In this document: in pieces, positions 28,105 through 36,021 of the stretch
How the letters are laid out: each line of letters opens with the position of its first letter
Position numbering within the stretch: the stretch's first letter is position 1
Origin: Aeromonas rivipollensis
GTDB lineage: Bacteria > Pseudomonadota > Gammaproteobacteria > Enterobacterales > Aeromonadaceae
Direction of reading: 5' to 3'
Length of the DNA: 64,000 nt
NCBI RefSeq assembly: GCF_010974825.1
Contig: NZ_JAAILA010000015.1
Span: 1-64,000 of the forward strand
Position numbers and translations under genes: made by a program
The notes under the pieces: generated by a model
What the model was told of the DNA's origin: nothing
The model's input: only the letters and a program-made list of their open reading frames with translations
The model's database searches: none

Positions 28105-28940
28105 GAACCCTGCTTGATCCACTGGGCTATCTGGTTGGCCTGCTGCAAGGATCTCAGGCTGAGCCCCCCTTGCAGGGCATGACCGTCGATGGCGTGGATG
28201 GCCCTGCTCTTGCCTGCCGGCGTGGCGGCCAGGGCCGGCACCTGGGCCAGCACGCTGTCGACGCTCTGGTATTGTTGCCAGTCACGGCCGCTCACCAGCA
28301 CCAGATCCGGCTGCAGTTCGATCAGGGATTCGGTGGAGACGGGCTTGTAGTCGTGCAAGCGGGCGACCGGGTTGACGCCGCCGGCCAGGGTCACCAGGGC
28401 GCTGGCGGTGGTATTGCCACCGGCTATGCTGGTGGGCTGGCCCTTGTGCAGCAGCAGGAAGGCGACCTTGAGGGGTTTGTTCTGTTTCGCCTGGGCCGCC
28501 AGCTGGTCGCTCTGGACGGCGATCTCGGCCTTCAGCCTGGTGCCGGCGGCTTGATTGCCCAGCAAGCTGGCCAGGGCGTCGATCCGCTCGTTGAGGTTGG
28601 CCAGGGTGGGGGCCGTCGGCAGCACTGTCACCTCGACGCCAGCCCGGCGCAGCTGTTCCAGGGCCGGTGGCGGCCCCATCTCGTCGCTGCCGACCAGTCG
28701 GGTCGGGGCCAGACTCAGTATCCCTTCGGCGGCCAGGGCACGGTGGTAGCCGACTCTCGGCAGCCCCTTGGGTTCAGGGCTGCTGACGTCGGTGGCAATC
28801 AGGCTCTGCTCGCCCCCCAGGGCCATAATGAGTTCTGTGGTGGCCGGGCCTATGCTGACGATACGTTCCTGCGCGACAGCAGGCAGGGAAAGGGCTGAAC
28901 AGCCGAGCAGGCTGAGTGCGAGGGCAAAACGACGGCCCAT
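28101..28940 (-). CDS. hmuT: periplasmic hemin-binding protein HmuT
   Basis: A 279-residue TroA/BtuF-fold periplasmic binding protein. The signal peptide is about residues 1-23 (GRRFALALSLLGCSALSLPA, cleavage near VAQ). RIVSIGPATTELIMALGGE is the family N-terminal motif, and the GVEVTVLPTAPTLANLNERI region is conserved. I start at ATG 28940, with GGAGG 5 nt upstream. First gene of hmuTUV; a Fur-box-like site lies about 70 nt upstream and is shared with hutX. Confidence 0.96.
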   Translation of the reverse strand: MGRRFALALSLLGCSALSLPAVAQERIVSIGPATTELIMALGGEQSLIATDVSSPEPKGLPRVGYHRALAAEGILSLAPTRLVGSDEMGPPPALEQLRRAGVEVTVLPTAPTLANLNERIDALASLLGNQAAGTRLKAEIAVQSDQLAAQAKQNKPLKVAFLLLHKGQPTSIAGGNTTASALVTLAGGVNPVARLHDYKPVSTESLIELQPDLVLVSGRDWQQYQSVDSVLAQVPALAATPAGKSRAIHAIDGHALQGGLSLRSLQQANQIAQWIKQGS

Positions 28941-29010
28941 GCGAACCTCCGAAGGGTGTATGAGAGTGGGATTGCCGCCGAGAATATCAAGCCGGTGAAA
29001 AAAATGCACT

Positions 29011-29029
29011 GATAATGAAAGCGATTATC
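29011..29029. promoter_or_regulatory. Fur box between hmuTUV and hutXZ
   Basis: GATAATGAAAGCGATTATC matches 15 of 19 positions of the Fur consensus GATAATGATAATCATTATC. It sits in the divergent spacer and could repress both heme operons when iron is plentiful. Confidence 0.85.
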
Positions 29030-29108
29030 AATTGCGTTAAGGGGGCCGCTTTATTACAGTATCCGCCGCGAGACTGAGCACCATCGCCAGATCATCCAGG
29101 GAGAACCG

Positions 29109-29621
29109 ATGAGCATTGCACAACGCATTCATGCGCTGCTGGAACAAGATCCCAGCGCCCATCCTTCCAGCATTGCCACCGAGCTGGCCGTCAGCGAATG
29201 GGAGGTGGTGCGCCACCTGCCCGCCGAGCTGATGACGCTGGTGCCGAGCGATCAGGCCGAGGCCCTGCTGGCGGATCTGGCCAGCTGGGGCCAGGTGACC
29301 ACAATAGTGGAGTCCGACGGCTCCATCTTCGAGGTGAAGGCCCCCTTCCCCAAGGGCAAGACGGCCCGCGGTTACTATAACCTGATGGGTCGGGACGGGG
29401 AGATGCACGGCCACCTCAAGCTCGACAACGTGGTCGGCATTGCCCTGGTCAGCAAGCTGTTCATGGGCAAGGAGGGGCACTCCTTCCAGTTCTTCGGCCA
29501 CAGCGGCCGCTGCATTTTCAAGATCTACCTGGGGCGTGACGAGCAGCGTCAGCTGCTGCCTGACCAGGTGGAGCGTTTCAAGGCCCTGCGCCACCAGTAT
29601 CAAGAGGAAGTGAAAGCATGA
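29109..29621 (+). CDS. hutX: intracellular heme utilisation protein HutX
   Basis: A 170-residue cytoplasmic protein of the HutX/HuvX/HugX family, which carries heme and hands it to HutZ. Recognisable segments are VSEWEVVRHLPAELM, GSIFEVKAPFPKGK and GYYNLMGRDGEMHGHLKLDN. The start has GGGAG 5 nt upstream. Its stop overlaps hutZ by 4 nt. Confidence 0.95.
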   Translation: MSIAQRIHALLEQDPSAHPSSIATELAVSEWEVVRHLPAELMTLVPSDQAEALLADLASWGQVTTIVESDGSIFEVKAPFPKGKTARGYYNLMGRDGEMHGHLKLDNVVGIALVSKLFMGKEGHSFQFFGHSGRCIFKIYLGRDEQRQLLPDQVERFKALRHQYQEEVKA

Positions 29622-30175
29622 GTGAACGTCAGGAGCGTCTGCAGAACCGTCTGCAACCGGAGATCCGCGAGTTTCGTGACGGTTGCCGTACCCTGCAGCT
29701 CGCGACCGTGGATGGCGAAGGCAACCCCAATGCCAGCTACGCCCCCTTCGTGCTGCAGGAGGACGGTTACTATGTGCTGATCTCCGAGATCGCCCGCCAT
29801 GCCCGCAACCTGCAACAGGTGCCCAAGGTATCGCTGATGCTGATCGAGGACGAGACTGGTGCCCGCGAGCTGTTCGCCCGCAAGCGTCTGACCTTCGATG
29901 CGGTGGCCGAGGTGGTGGCGCGGGATGACGAGCGCTGGAGCCAGGCGATTGCGGCCCTGGAGGGGCGCTTCGGCGAGATCGTCAAGGGGTTGTCCAACCT
30001 CAAGGACTTCGTGCTGTTCCGCCTCAAGCCCGAGCAGGGGCTGTTCGTCAAGGGCTTCGGCCAGGCGTTCCGGGTCTCCGGCGACGAGCTGGTGGACTTC
30101 GTACACCTGGTGGAAGGCCACAAGCGCGTCGACAACGGCGCCGAGCTGACCAGCGAGACCGACGCACCGGTCTGA
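29618..30175 (+). CDS. hutZ: heme utilisation/heme-degrading protein HutZ
   Basis: A 185-residue split-barrel (FMN-binding-like) protein. In Vibrio, HutZ binds and degrades heme to release iron. The N-terminal region CRTLQLATVDGEGNPNASYA and the ISEIARHARNLQQVPKVSLM segment (with the heme-ligand-type His) fit the family, and a further His lies near the C-terminus in VHLVEGHKRVD. Translation is coupled to hutX. Confidence 0.95.
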   Translation: MSERQERLQNRLQPEIREFRDGCRTLQLATVDGEGNPNASYAPFVLQEDGYYVLISEIARHARNLQQVPKVSLMLIEDETGARELFARKRLTFDAVAEVVARDDERWSQAIAALEGRFGEIVKGLSNLKDFVLFRLKPEQGLFVKGFGQAFRVSGDELVDFVHLVEGHKRVDNGAELTSETDAPV

Positions 30176-30194
30176 TGCTGGACTCACGAGATGC

Positions 30195-30226
30195 AAAACG
30201 GGCAGCCTGGGCTGCCCGTTTTTTTT
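30195..30226 (+). terminator. rho-independent terminator after hutXZ
   Basis: AAAACGGGCAGC, loop CTGG, GCTGCCCGTTTT, then more T. It also lies beyond the 3' end of the minus-strand lipoprotein gene. Confidence 0.93.
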
Positions 30227-30247
30227 ATGGGTTTGAACCGTGCTGAC

Positions 30248-30652
30248 TCAGTCTTGCCAGGAGGCCAGATTCGGGAAGCCGAGCCGATCGGCCTGGGTGG
30301 CGGTCTCGTTGCACTCGCCCCGGATCTTCCAGGAGGTCTGGCTGAGGACTATGTAGCCACTGTGGCAATACTTGCGCTCTGCCAGGGTCTCGGTCAGCTG
30401 CTCGTCCTGCAGGGCCTCGCGGCGCTCCAGCAGGCTCTTGCTGTTGCGGCTGAGCTGGCTGTCATCGTCCTGCAACCGGCTCGGCAGCTCCTCGAACGGG
30501 GCGGCCTCGAAGGTGAAGCGCTTGCTCCCCTCTTCGTTGATATGGGTGCGAAACAGGGGCGCAGGGCCATCCGGTGCCACCCCCGGTAATCCGGAGCAGG
30601 CCGTGATCGCCGGTAACAACAGCACAAGGGCAACGGCAGACAATAGACGCAC
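30248..30652 (-). CDS. hypothetical lipoprotein, 134 residues
   Basis: I do not recognise a family. The chosen GTG start at 30652 has GGAG 6 nt upstream and gives a clear lipoprotein signal (RLLSAVALVLLLPAITAC, lipobox ITAC). The mature part is hydrophilic, with a helical charged middle (LERREALQDEQLTETLAERK) and two further cysteines (KYCHSGY, GECNE) that could form a disulfide. It lies inside the heme locus, but no iron link is visible. Confidence 0.75.
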   Translation of the reverse strand: MRLLSAVALVLLLPAITACSGLPGVAPDGPAPLFRTHINEEGSKRFTFEAAPFEELPSRLQDDDSQLSRNSKSLLERREALQDEQLTETLAERKYCHSGYIVLSQTSWKIRGECNETATQADRLGFPNLASWQD

Positions 30653-30691
30653 GCAAGACTCCAATCAGGTGATCACTTCAAGGCGGGCAGC

Positions 30692-31246
30692 TTAGCACGC
30701 CAGCGCAGGCTGAGCCGCCTCGAGCAGCTGATCCGTGGTGAGCAGGGTCACGCTTCTGCCCTCTGGCAGGCTGAGGTGCTGCCACATCCAGTTGTGGTGC
30801 TCGATGATCTGGGCCGCGCTCAGGTGGGGACGATCGGCGGTGGTGTGACCATCGTTCAACACCAGCACCTCAAAGCCATGAGCCGCGGCACTGCGTACCG
30901 TGGTATCGACGCAAAAATCGGTGTTGCTGCCACAGAGGATCAGCCTGTCGACGGCCTGCTCGGCCAACAGGAAGGCCAACTCGGTCTCGAGGAAGCTGTC
31001 GCACGCCGTCTTGCGTACCCGGCTATCCCCCTTGGCGGGTTGCAGACCCGGGTGAAGTTGCCAGCCCGGGCTACCGGGCTCCAGCTCGTCGCCTGGCAGG
31101 TCGTCATGCTGGATGTAGATGACCCGGCCATGATGCTGTCTGACATGGGCCGCGGCCCGGTTGATGTTGGCCAGTACTTGTGGTTGCTGGTGATGGGTCG
31201 CTTTCATGACCCCTTGCTGCACATCGATGATCAGTAACACATCCAT
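30692..31246 (-). CDS. isochorismatase-family cysteine hydrolase
   Basis: A 184-residue hydrolase of the isochorismatase/nicotinamidase fold. The catalytic triad is visible: Asp in LLIIDVQQGVM, Lys in VRKTACDSF and Cys in GSNTDFCVDTTVRSAAAHG. The substrate is unknown, since the family covers nicotinamide, isochorismate and various amides. It follows chaN by 25 nt on the same strand and may be cotranscribed with it from the Fur-controlled divergent region. Confidence 0.88.
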   Translation of the reverse strand: MDVLLIIDVQQGVMKATHHQQPQVLANINRAAAHVRQHHGRVIYIQHDDLPGDELEPGSPGWQLHPGLQPAKGDSRVRKTACDSFLETELAFLLAEQAVDRLILCGSNTDFCVDTTVRSAAAHGFEVLVLNDGHTTADRPHLSAAQIIEHHNWMWQHLSLPEGRSVTLLTTDQLLEAAQPALAC

Positions 31247-31271
31247 ATTTTACCCGCCGTATCCTGAAAGA

Positions 31272-32249
31272 TTAGGGTTGCAGCCATTGGCTGCAGTCAC
31301 GGCTGCGGGATTGATGCAGCGCCCCCATATCTTGCTTCATTTCATCGGCATTTAGCCAGCGTTCCGGCAGGGGAGAGATCTTGACCCTGATCTCGGCGCT
31401 GCGCCCGGCGGGAACCTTGTCATCCGGTTGCGATCCTGTCTCCGGCACTATGAGCGCCACCTTGAGCGCCGGGTTGCGGCTGGCGATGCGGCTCGCGATC
31501 CCGAGCCCCCCCTCCACGTGGAAGTTGCCGGCGATGTGCATGATGCGCCGGCCGGGGTGCTGTTTGAGATAATCGACCATGCTCTCGGCCATGGTGTCGT
31601 CCCAGCTGGTCTGGGCGGCGAAGCGGCGGGCGTTGCCGTCGGCGTCCCCATGGTGCATCGAGGCCATAAATTTCTGGCGGTAGGGATCATCGCTGAGCGT
31701 GAGCTCGCGGGCGAGCTGGCTGCGGCGGCTGGCCGGCAGCTTGTCGAGCCACTCGGGGCCCTCCTGGCCGACACAGCTGACCAGCGGCTTGGGGGCGTTG
31801 GCGGCGATGACGCTCAGGCGCTGCGCCTTGGCGAACTCCACCAGGGGGCGATAGTCGCTCGGGTAGTTGGGCCAGGCGTGGCCCTCGCGGATCAGCGTGG
31901 ACTCACCGATGCGCCCGGCCAGATAGGCATCCAGCACGGCTTGATCGGCGCGGCTGAACTGCTCCATGGAGAGCACCAGAGCCCGACCATCGGTCCGGGA
32001 TGTCTCGGCCAGACCCGCCAGCAGGTTCGCCTGCAACAGGTGCACGGCCGGGTGGGTATGCAGTTCGCCCACCAGCACTATGTCGGCGTCAGCCACCCGC
32101 TCCAGCGCCTGCGCCAGGCTGAGTGGCTGCTCGCTCTGCCCTTCGCTGAGTTGGTAGTGATAGAGGGTCCGGGGCGCCTCGCTCTGCGGCGGGGTGGCGC
32201 AGGCGGCCAGCAACAGGGGCAGGGCGAGCAGGGGCAGTCGTCGAGTCAT
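31272..32249 (-). CDS. ChaN family iron-regulated (heme-binding) lipoprotein
   Basis: A 325-residue lipoprotein. The signal LPLLALPLLLAACATPP carries lipobox LAAC. Family segments are VLVGELHTHPAVHLLQANLL, SMEQFSRADQAVLDAYL and the HIAGNFHVEGGLGIA region. Campylobacter ChaN and Pseudomonas PhuW bind heme. I start at ATG 32249 because the earlier in-frame start lacks signal features. Divergent from the TonB-dependent receptor with Fur-like sites between. Confidence 0.88.
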   Translation of the reverse strand: MTRRLPLLALPLLLAACATPPQSEAPRTLYHYQLSEGQSEQPLSLAQALERVADADIVLVGELHTHPAVHLLQANLLAGLAETSRTDGRALVLSMEQFSRADQAVLDAYLAGRIGESTLIREGHAWPNYPSDYRPLVEFAKAQRLSVIAANAPKPLVSCVGQEGPEWLDKLPASRRSQLARELTLSDDPYRQKFMASMHHGDADGNARRFAAQTSWDDTMAESMVDYLKQHPGRRIMHIAGNFHVEGGLGIASRIASRNPALKVALIVPETGSQPDDKVPAGRSAEIRVKISPLPERWLNADEMKQDMGALHQSRSRDCSQWLQP

Positions 32250-32351
32250 GGCAATCTCACAGTGGACGAGGCGCTGTGCCATACGATGGCAGCATGGCGA
32301 GCAGGAAAAAAGAGGGGGCCAGTGTAAAACCTAACTGAGACAAAGTGAAAT

Positions 32352-32370
32352 GAGAATGATTCACTTTATT
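32352..32370. promoter_or_regulatory. Fur-box-like site upstream of the heme receptor and chaN
   Basis: GAGAATGATTCACTTTATT matches 13 of 19 positions of the Fur consensus. It lies in the divergent chaN/receptor spacer. Confidence 0.65.
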
Positions 32371-32409
32371 ATTGATCTTTATCGCGAGCTGAGTAATATG
32401 CCCACGGTT

Positions 32410-32428
32410 GATAATAATTCTCAATAAG
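32410..32428. promoter_or_regulatory. second, weaker Fur-box-like site overlapping the receptor ribosome-binding site
   Basis: GATAATAATTCTCAATAAG matches 12 of 19 consensus positions and reaches into the AAGGA used by the GTG start at 32438. Confidence 0.5.
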
Positions 32429-32437
32429 GACTTTGCA

Positions 32438-34531
32438 GTGGCGCACAACAACACCCCCTCACTAATTGCCCTCGCCGTGGCGGCCGGCCTCGTTTCCCCG
32501 GCCTTTGCCGCAGACAAGAAAGCCGATGAAGTCATGGTCGTCAGCGGCTCCAGGATGGAGCAGAAGCTGGAAGATGTCTCAGGTCCCATCGCCGTCATCA
32601 CCGCCGAACAGATCGAAGAGCAGGTCGTCAGCAACGTCGCCGACTTGTTCCGCTACGAGCCGGGTGTGAGCGTGCAGGGCGGGGCGGGGGATGCCCAGAC
32701 CTTCACCATCCGTGGCATGAGCGAGAACCGGGTCAAGGTAGTGCAGGATGGAGTGCGCCAGAACGATGCCTACAAGAACGGCGGTGTGGGCCAGACCTAT
32801 TTCGATACCGACATGATCAAGCAGGTCGAGGTGGCCAAGGGGCCGGCCTCCGCCGCTTACGGCTCGGATGCGCTGGGTGGCGTCATCGCCATCACCACCA
32901 AGGATGCCGGCGACTTCCTCAAGGGCAGGGACAGCTATCTGGATGCCACCACTGGCTATGCCTCCAGCAGCCACCAGAAGATGGCCGGCTTCACCGGTGC
33001 CCTGCGCACCGGCGAGTTCGAGAATCTGCTGCGCTACACCTGGCGTGATGGCGGTGTGACCCAGAACTATGACGGTGACAAGGACGAGTTCGACATTCTC
33101 AGCCAGGCCGTGCTGTTCAAGAGCAAGTGGAATGTCAGCGATGATCAGTTCCTGAAGCTGACCGTCGACTACTTCACCGAAGGGCAGGATCCGGATGCCG
33201 TCGACCTGACCAAGGTGGGCTCCATCTTCAAGCAGCCGATCACCGACAAGGAGACCGACAACCTCTCCCTGGTGCTGGATCACGGCCTCGCCCTGAACGC
33301 CCCCTGGGCGGATCGGGTGGACAGCAAGATTTACTACACCCGTACCAAGCAGACCCTGGATCAGTACGCCTCCTCCAAGTATCCGGTCAATCCGGGCAAC
33401 CCCTATGTGACCAAGAACTCCCTGGATCACAACGGCTTCGAGCAGGAGAGCCTGGGAGCCCAGGTGAAGTTCAGCAAGGCGCTCGCCAACCAGCGTCTGG
33501 CCTGGGGTGTCGAGTATGAGCACACCGACAACGAGCGTACCCGCTTCAAGGGGCCGACCACTCCGGGTGACTTCGTCGGTTACAGCGAGCTGAGCTTCCC
33601 CTCCACCACCAGCGAGCGCAGCGCGCTCTGGGCCTTTGACGAGATCAAGTTTGGCGAGCGCTGGGTGCTGACCCCGGGCGCCCGTTACGACTACTACAAG
33701 ATGACCCCGGACCAGGATCCCGCCTACACCGGCGAGAACATGCAGAAGATCTCCGAAGGGGAGTTCTCGCCCAAGCTGGGGCTGGTGTTCAAGGCACACG
33801 AGGCGGCCAACCTGTTCGCCCAGTACAGCCACGGCTTCAAGGCGCCCATGTATGACAATGCCTTCTCCACCCTGAACCATCAGGCCTACGGCTATCGCAT
33901 CGAGCCGAACCCTAACCTCAAGCCCGAGAGCAGCGACGGCATCGATCTGGGGGTGCGCGGCAGCAGTGGCGGTTTCAGCTATGAAGTGGCGACCTTCTAC
34001 AACCAGTTTGATGACTTCATCGAGCTGACGGCCGTGGGGACCGAAGGGCGCACCGCCATCTATCAGTACCAGAACCTGGACAAGGCGACCACCAAAGGGG
34101 CTGAGGTCAAGGCGGACTACTGGCTGAACGAGCTGGTGAACGTCTGGGGCAACCTGGCCTACATAGAGGGCAAGGATGGCGACGGCAACTACATCAACAG
34201 CCTGAGCCCGTTCAACGGCAGCCTGGGTGTGCGTCTGGAACAGCCGAACTGGAACATTAACACAGCACTGCGCTTTGCCGACGACATGGACAAGGTGGGC
34301 AAGGACGCCAGAGGCAACGACAACATCAAGAGCGCCGGCTGGGGCGTGGTGGATATCTACGCCCAGTTCAAGCCGATGCAGGATCTGCAGCTCAACGTCG
34401 GCGTGTTCAACCTGTTTGACAAGGAGTACGTCAGCTACGAGAGCATCACGGGTCTCTCCGCCACCACGGACACCAGCAACCAGACCGAGCCGGGCCGCAA
34501 CCTGAGCGCAAGGGTCAAGTACGTGTTCTGA
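32438..34531 (+). CDS. TonB-dependent heme/hemoglobin receptor
   Basis: A 697-residue outer-membrane receptor. The start is GTG 32438 with AAGGA 7 nt upstream; no ATG is available near it. The signal peptide is about 1-24 (ALAVAAGLVSPAFA). A TonB-box-like stretch (DEVMVVSGSRM) and the plug domain follow (VSNVADLFRYEPGVSVQG, FTIRGMSENRVKVVQDG), then the 22-strand barrel ending in a C-terminal Phe (RVKYVF). The heme-receptor motifs are present as GFKAP (FRAP-like) and NPNLKPE (NPNL). This is the HutA/HmbR/HmuR class. Two Fur-like sites precede it. Confidence 0.94.
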   Translation: MAHNNTPSLIALAVAAGLVSPAFAADKKADEVMVVSGSRMEQKLEDVSGPIAVITAEQIEEQVVSNVADLFRYEPGVSVQGGAGDAQTFTIRGMSENRVKVVQDGVRQNDAYKNGGVGQTYFDTDMIKQVEVAKGPASAAYGSDALGGVIAITTKDAGDFLKGRDSYLDATTGYASSSHQKMAGFTGALRTGEFENLLRYTWRDGGVTQNYDGDKDEFDILSQAVLFKSKWNVSDDQFLKLTVDYFTEGQDPDAVDLTKVGSIFKQPITDKETDNLSLVLDHGLALNAPWADRVDSKIYYTRTKQTLDQYASSKYPVNPGNPYVTKNSLDHNGFEQESLGAQVKFSKALANQRLAWGVEYEHTDNERTRFKGPTTPGDFVGYSELSFPSTTSERSALWAFDEIKFGERWVLTPGARYDYYKMTPDQDPAYTGENMQKISEGEFSPKLGLVFKAHEAANLFAQYSHGFKAPMYDNAFSTLNHQAYGYRIEPNPNLKPESSDGIDLGVRGSSGGFSYEVATFYNQFDDFIELTAVGTEGRTAIYQYQNLDKATTKGAEVKADYWLNELVNVWGNLAYIEGKDGDGNYINSLSPFNGSLGVRLEQPNWNINTALRFADDMDKVGKDARGNDNIKSAGWGVVDIYAQFKPMQDLQLNVGVFNLFDKEYVSYESITGLSATTDTSNQTEPGRNLSARVKYVF

Positions 34532-34554
34532 TATTTGCCAATGACGATGATGAT

Positions 34555-34585
34555 GAAGGGGCCCCAGGGCCCCTTCTCTGTTTCT
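34555..34585 (+). terminator. rho-independent terminator after the heme receptor
   Basis: GAAGGGGCC, short loop, GGCCCCTTC followed by TCTGTTTC. A second hairpin (ACCCGCC, AGG, GGCGGGT) lies at 34613-34629. Confidence 0.75.
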
Positions 34586-34796
34586 GGCGGTATAAACCGG
34601 CCCCCAAAAGAAACCCGCCAGGGGCGGGTGTAAGGATTGCAACACTCATCAGGAAGCGGTGTTAACCAATAGACAGGGGGATGTGACAAAGGTTCAACTT
34701 TATTGATATTTATCGTTTTTATCCCCTCTTGCCCCTGGGGATCCCTGCGCCAAAATCGGTTATCATTTGTGCCCCTTGTCCCGCTGCCGAGCCCCT

Positions 34797-35939
34797 ATGC
34801 CCGCCTTCTCCTGGTTAGCCCTGTTCTTTGGCGCCTTCTACTTCGTCTACGGCGCCTATCTGCCGTTCTGGTCCCTGTGGCTCGAGGGCAAAGGGGTGAG
34901 CGCCGAGCAGATAGGCCTGCTGCTGGGAGTCGGCATGGCCATCCGCTTTGCCGGCAACCTGATGGTGATGGGACGGGTCAAGGGGGCCGGTCAGTTGCTG
35001 CCCGTCACCCGGCTGCTCTGCCTGCTGAGCCTGCTGGCGTTTCTGGGCTTCTACCTCAGCCACAGTCTCTGGTGGCTGGTGCTGCTGACCCTGGTGGCGA
35101 ACTTCATCTACCCGACCCTGATGCCCATGGGGGAGGCGCTTGCCACCCGCATGGTGGTGCAGACGCACCTCGACTATGGCAAGGTGAGGCTGTGCGGCTC
35201 CTTCGCCTTTATCGTCGCCTCCACCCTGGTCGGCGCCCTGGTGAGCAACTTCGGCAGCGACTGGGTGCTGCACACCATGGTGGCGGGACTGCTGGCCATG
35301 CTGGCGCTGAGCGTGCTGCCGCTGCGGCCGCTGCCCCAGGAGCTCAAGGGGGAGCGGGCCCGGGCCTCCCTGCTCGTCACCCTCAAGTCGGCGCCGGTGC
35401 GCCGCTTCCTGCTCATCACCGCCCTGTTGCAGGGCAGTCATGCCGCCTACTACGGCTTCAGCGCCATGTACTGGAAGGGAGCAGGCTACAGCGGCACCCT
35501 GATCGGCTACCTGTGGGCCCTGGGGGTGGTGGCGGAGATCGCCGTGTTTGCCGCGGACAAGCGCTTCTTCCACCGCTTCGGGGCCCAGACCCTGTTTCTG
35601 GTGGGGGCCGTCGGCTGCGTGGTGCGCTGGGTGTTGCTCGGCGCCTCCACCGAGCTGGCGGTGCTGGTGCTGGGTCAGCTGCTGCACGGGGTCACCTTCT
35701 GCATCAGCCACCTCGGCGCCGTGCGCTTTATGACCCGGCAACTGCCCGCCGAGCAGCAGATCCCCACCCAGGCGCTCTATGCGGCGCTCGGCCTCGGCAT
35801 GACGGTGGCGGCCCTGATGGCGATCTGCGGTGTGCTGTTCGAGCCGCTCGGTGGGGGCATCTTCTTCATCATGGTGCTGGTGGTGCTGCCGGTCTTCGTC
35901 CTGCGGTTGCGCGGGGAGCATGAGGGCGCCGCCGCCTGA
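34797..35939 (+). CDS. MFS transporter, HcaT-like (3-phenylpropionate type)
   Basis: A 380-residue inner-membrane protein with about 12 helices, matching the HcaT/nucleoside-type MFS branch (FYFVYGAYLPFWSLWLEGKG, then SAEQIGLLLGVGMAIRFAGN). HcaT of E. coli is 379 residues. The start is ATG 34797; an earlier in-frame TTG at 34767 adds a short unrelated lead. No catabolic genes for aromatic acids are nearby, so the substrate is open. It ends about 80 nt before the sensor kinase. Confidence 0.87.
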   Translation: MPAFSWLALFFGAFYFVYGAYLPFWSLWLEGKGVSAEQIGLLLGVGMAIRFAGNLMVMGRVKGAGQLLPVTRLLCLLSLLAFLGFYLSHSLWWLVLLTLVANFIYPTLMPMGEALATRMVVQTHLDYGKVRLCGSFAFIVASTLVGALVSNFGSDWVLHTMVAGLLAMLALSVLPLRPLPQELKGERARASLLVTLKSAPVRRFLLITALLQGSHAAYYGFSAMYWKGAGYSGTLIGYLWALGVVAEIAVFAADKRFFHRFGAQTLFLVGAVGCVVRWVLLGASTELAVLVLGQLLHGVTFCISHLGAVRFMTRQLPAEQQIPTQALYAALGLGMTVAALMAICGVLFEPLGGGIFFIMVLVVLPVFVLRLRGEHEGAAA

Positions 35940-36021
35940 GCGGGCACACTTAATGACGGTTGCCCGTCGGCACGCTGAGCCGGCGTGGCGCTCAACACAT
36001 CTGAACAAGGGAAGAATGTAG

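Noticed and set aside
32579..34645. 688-codon open frame opposite the heme receptor
   Set aside because: Shadow of the TonB-dependent receptor; low-complexity V/L/G/H-rich text with no recognisable domain.
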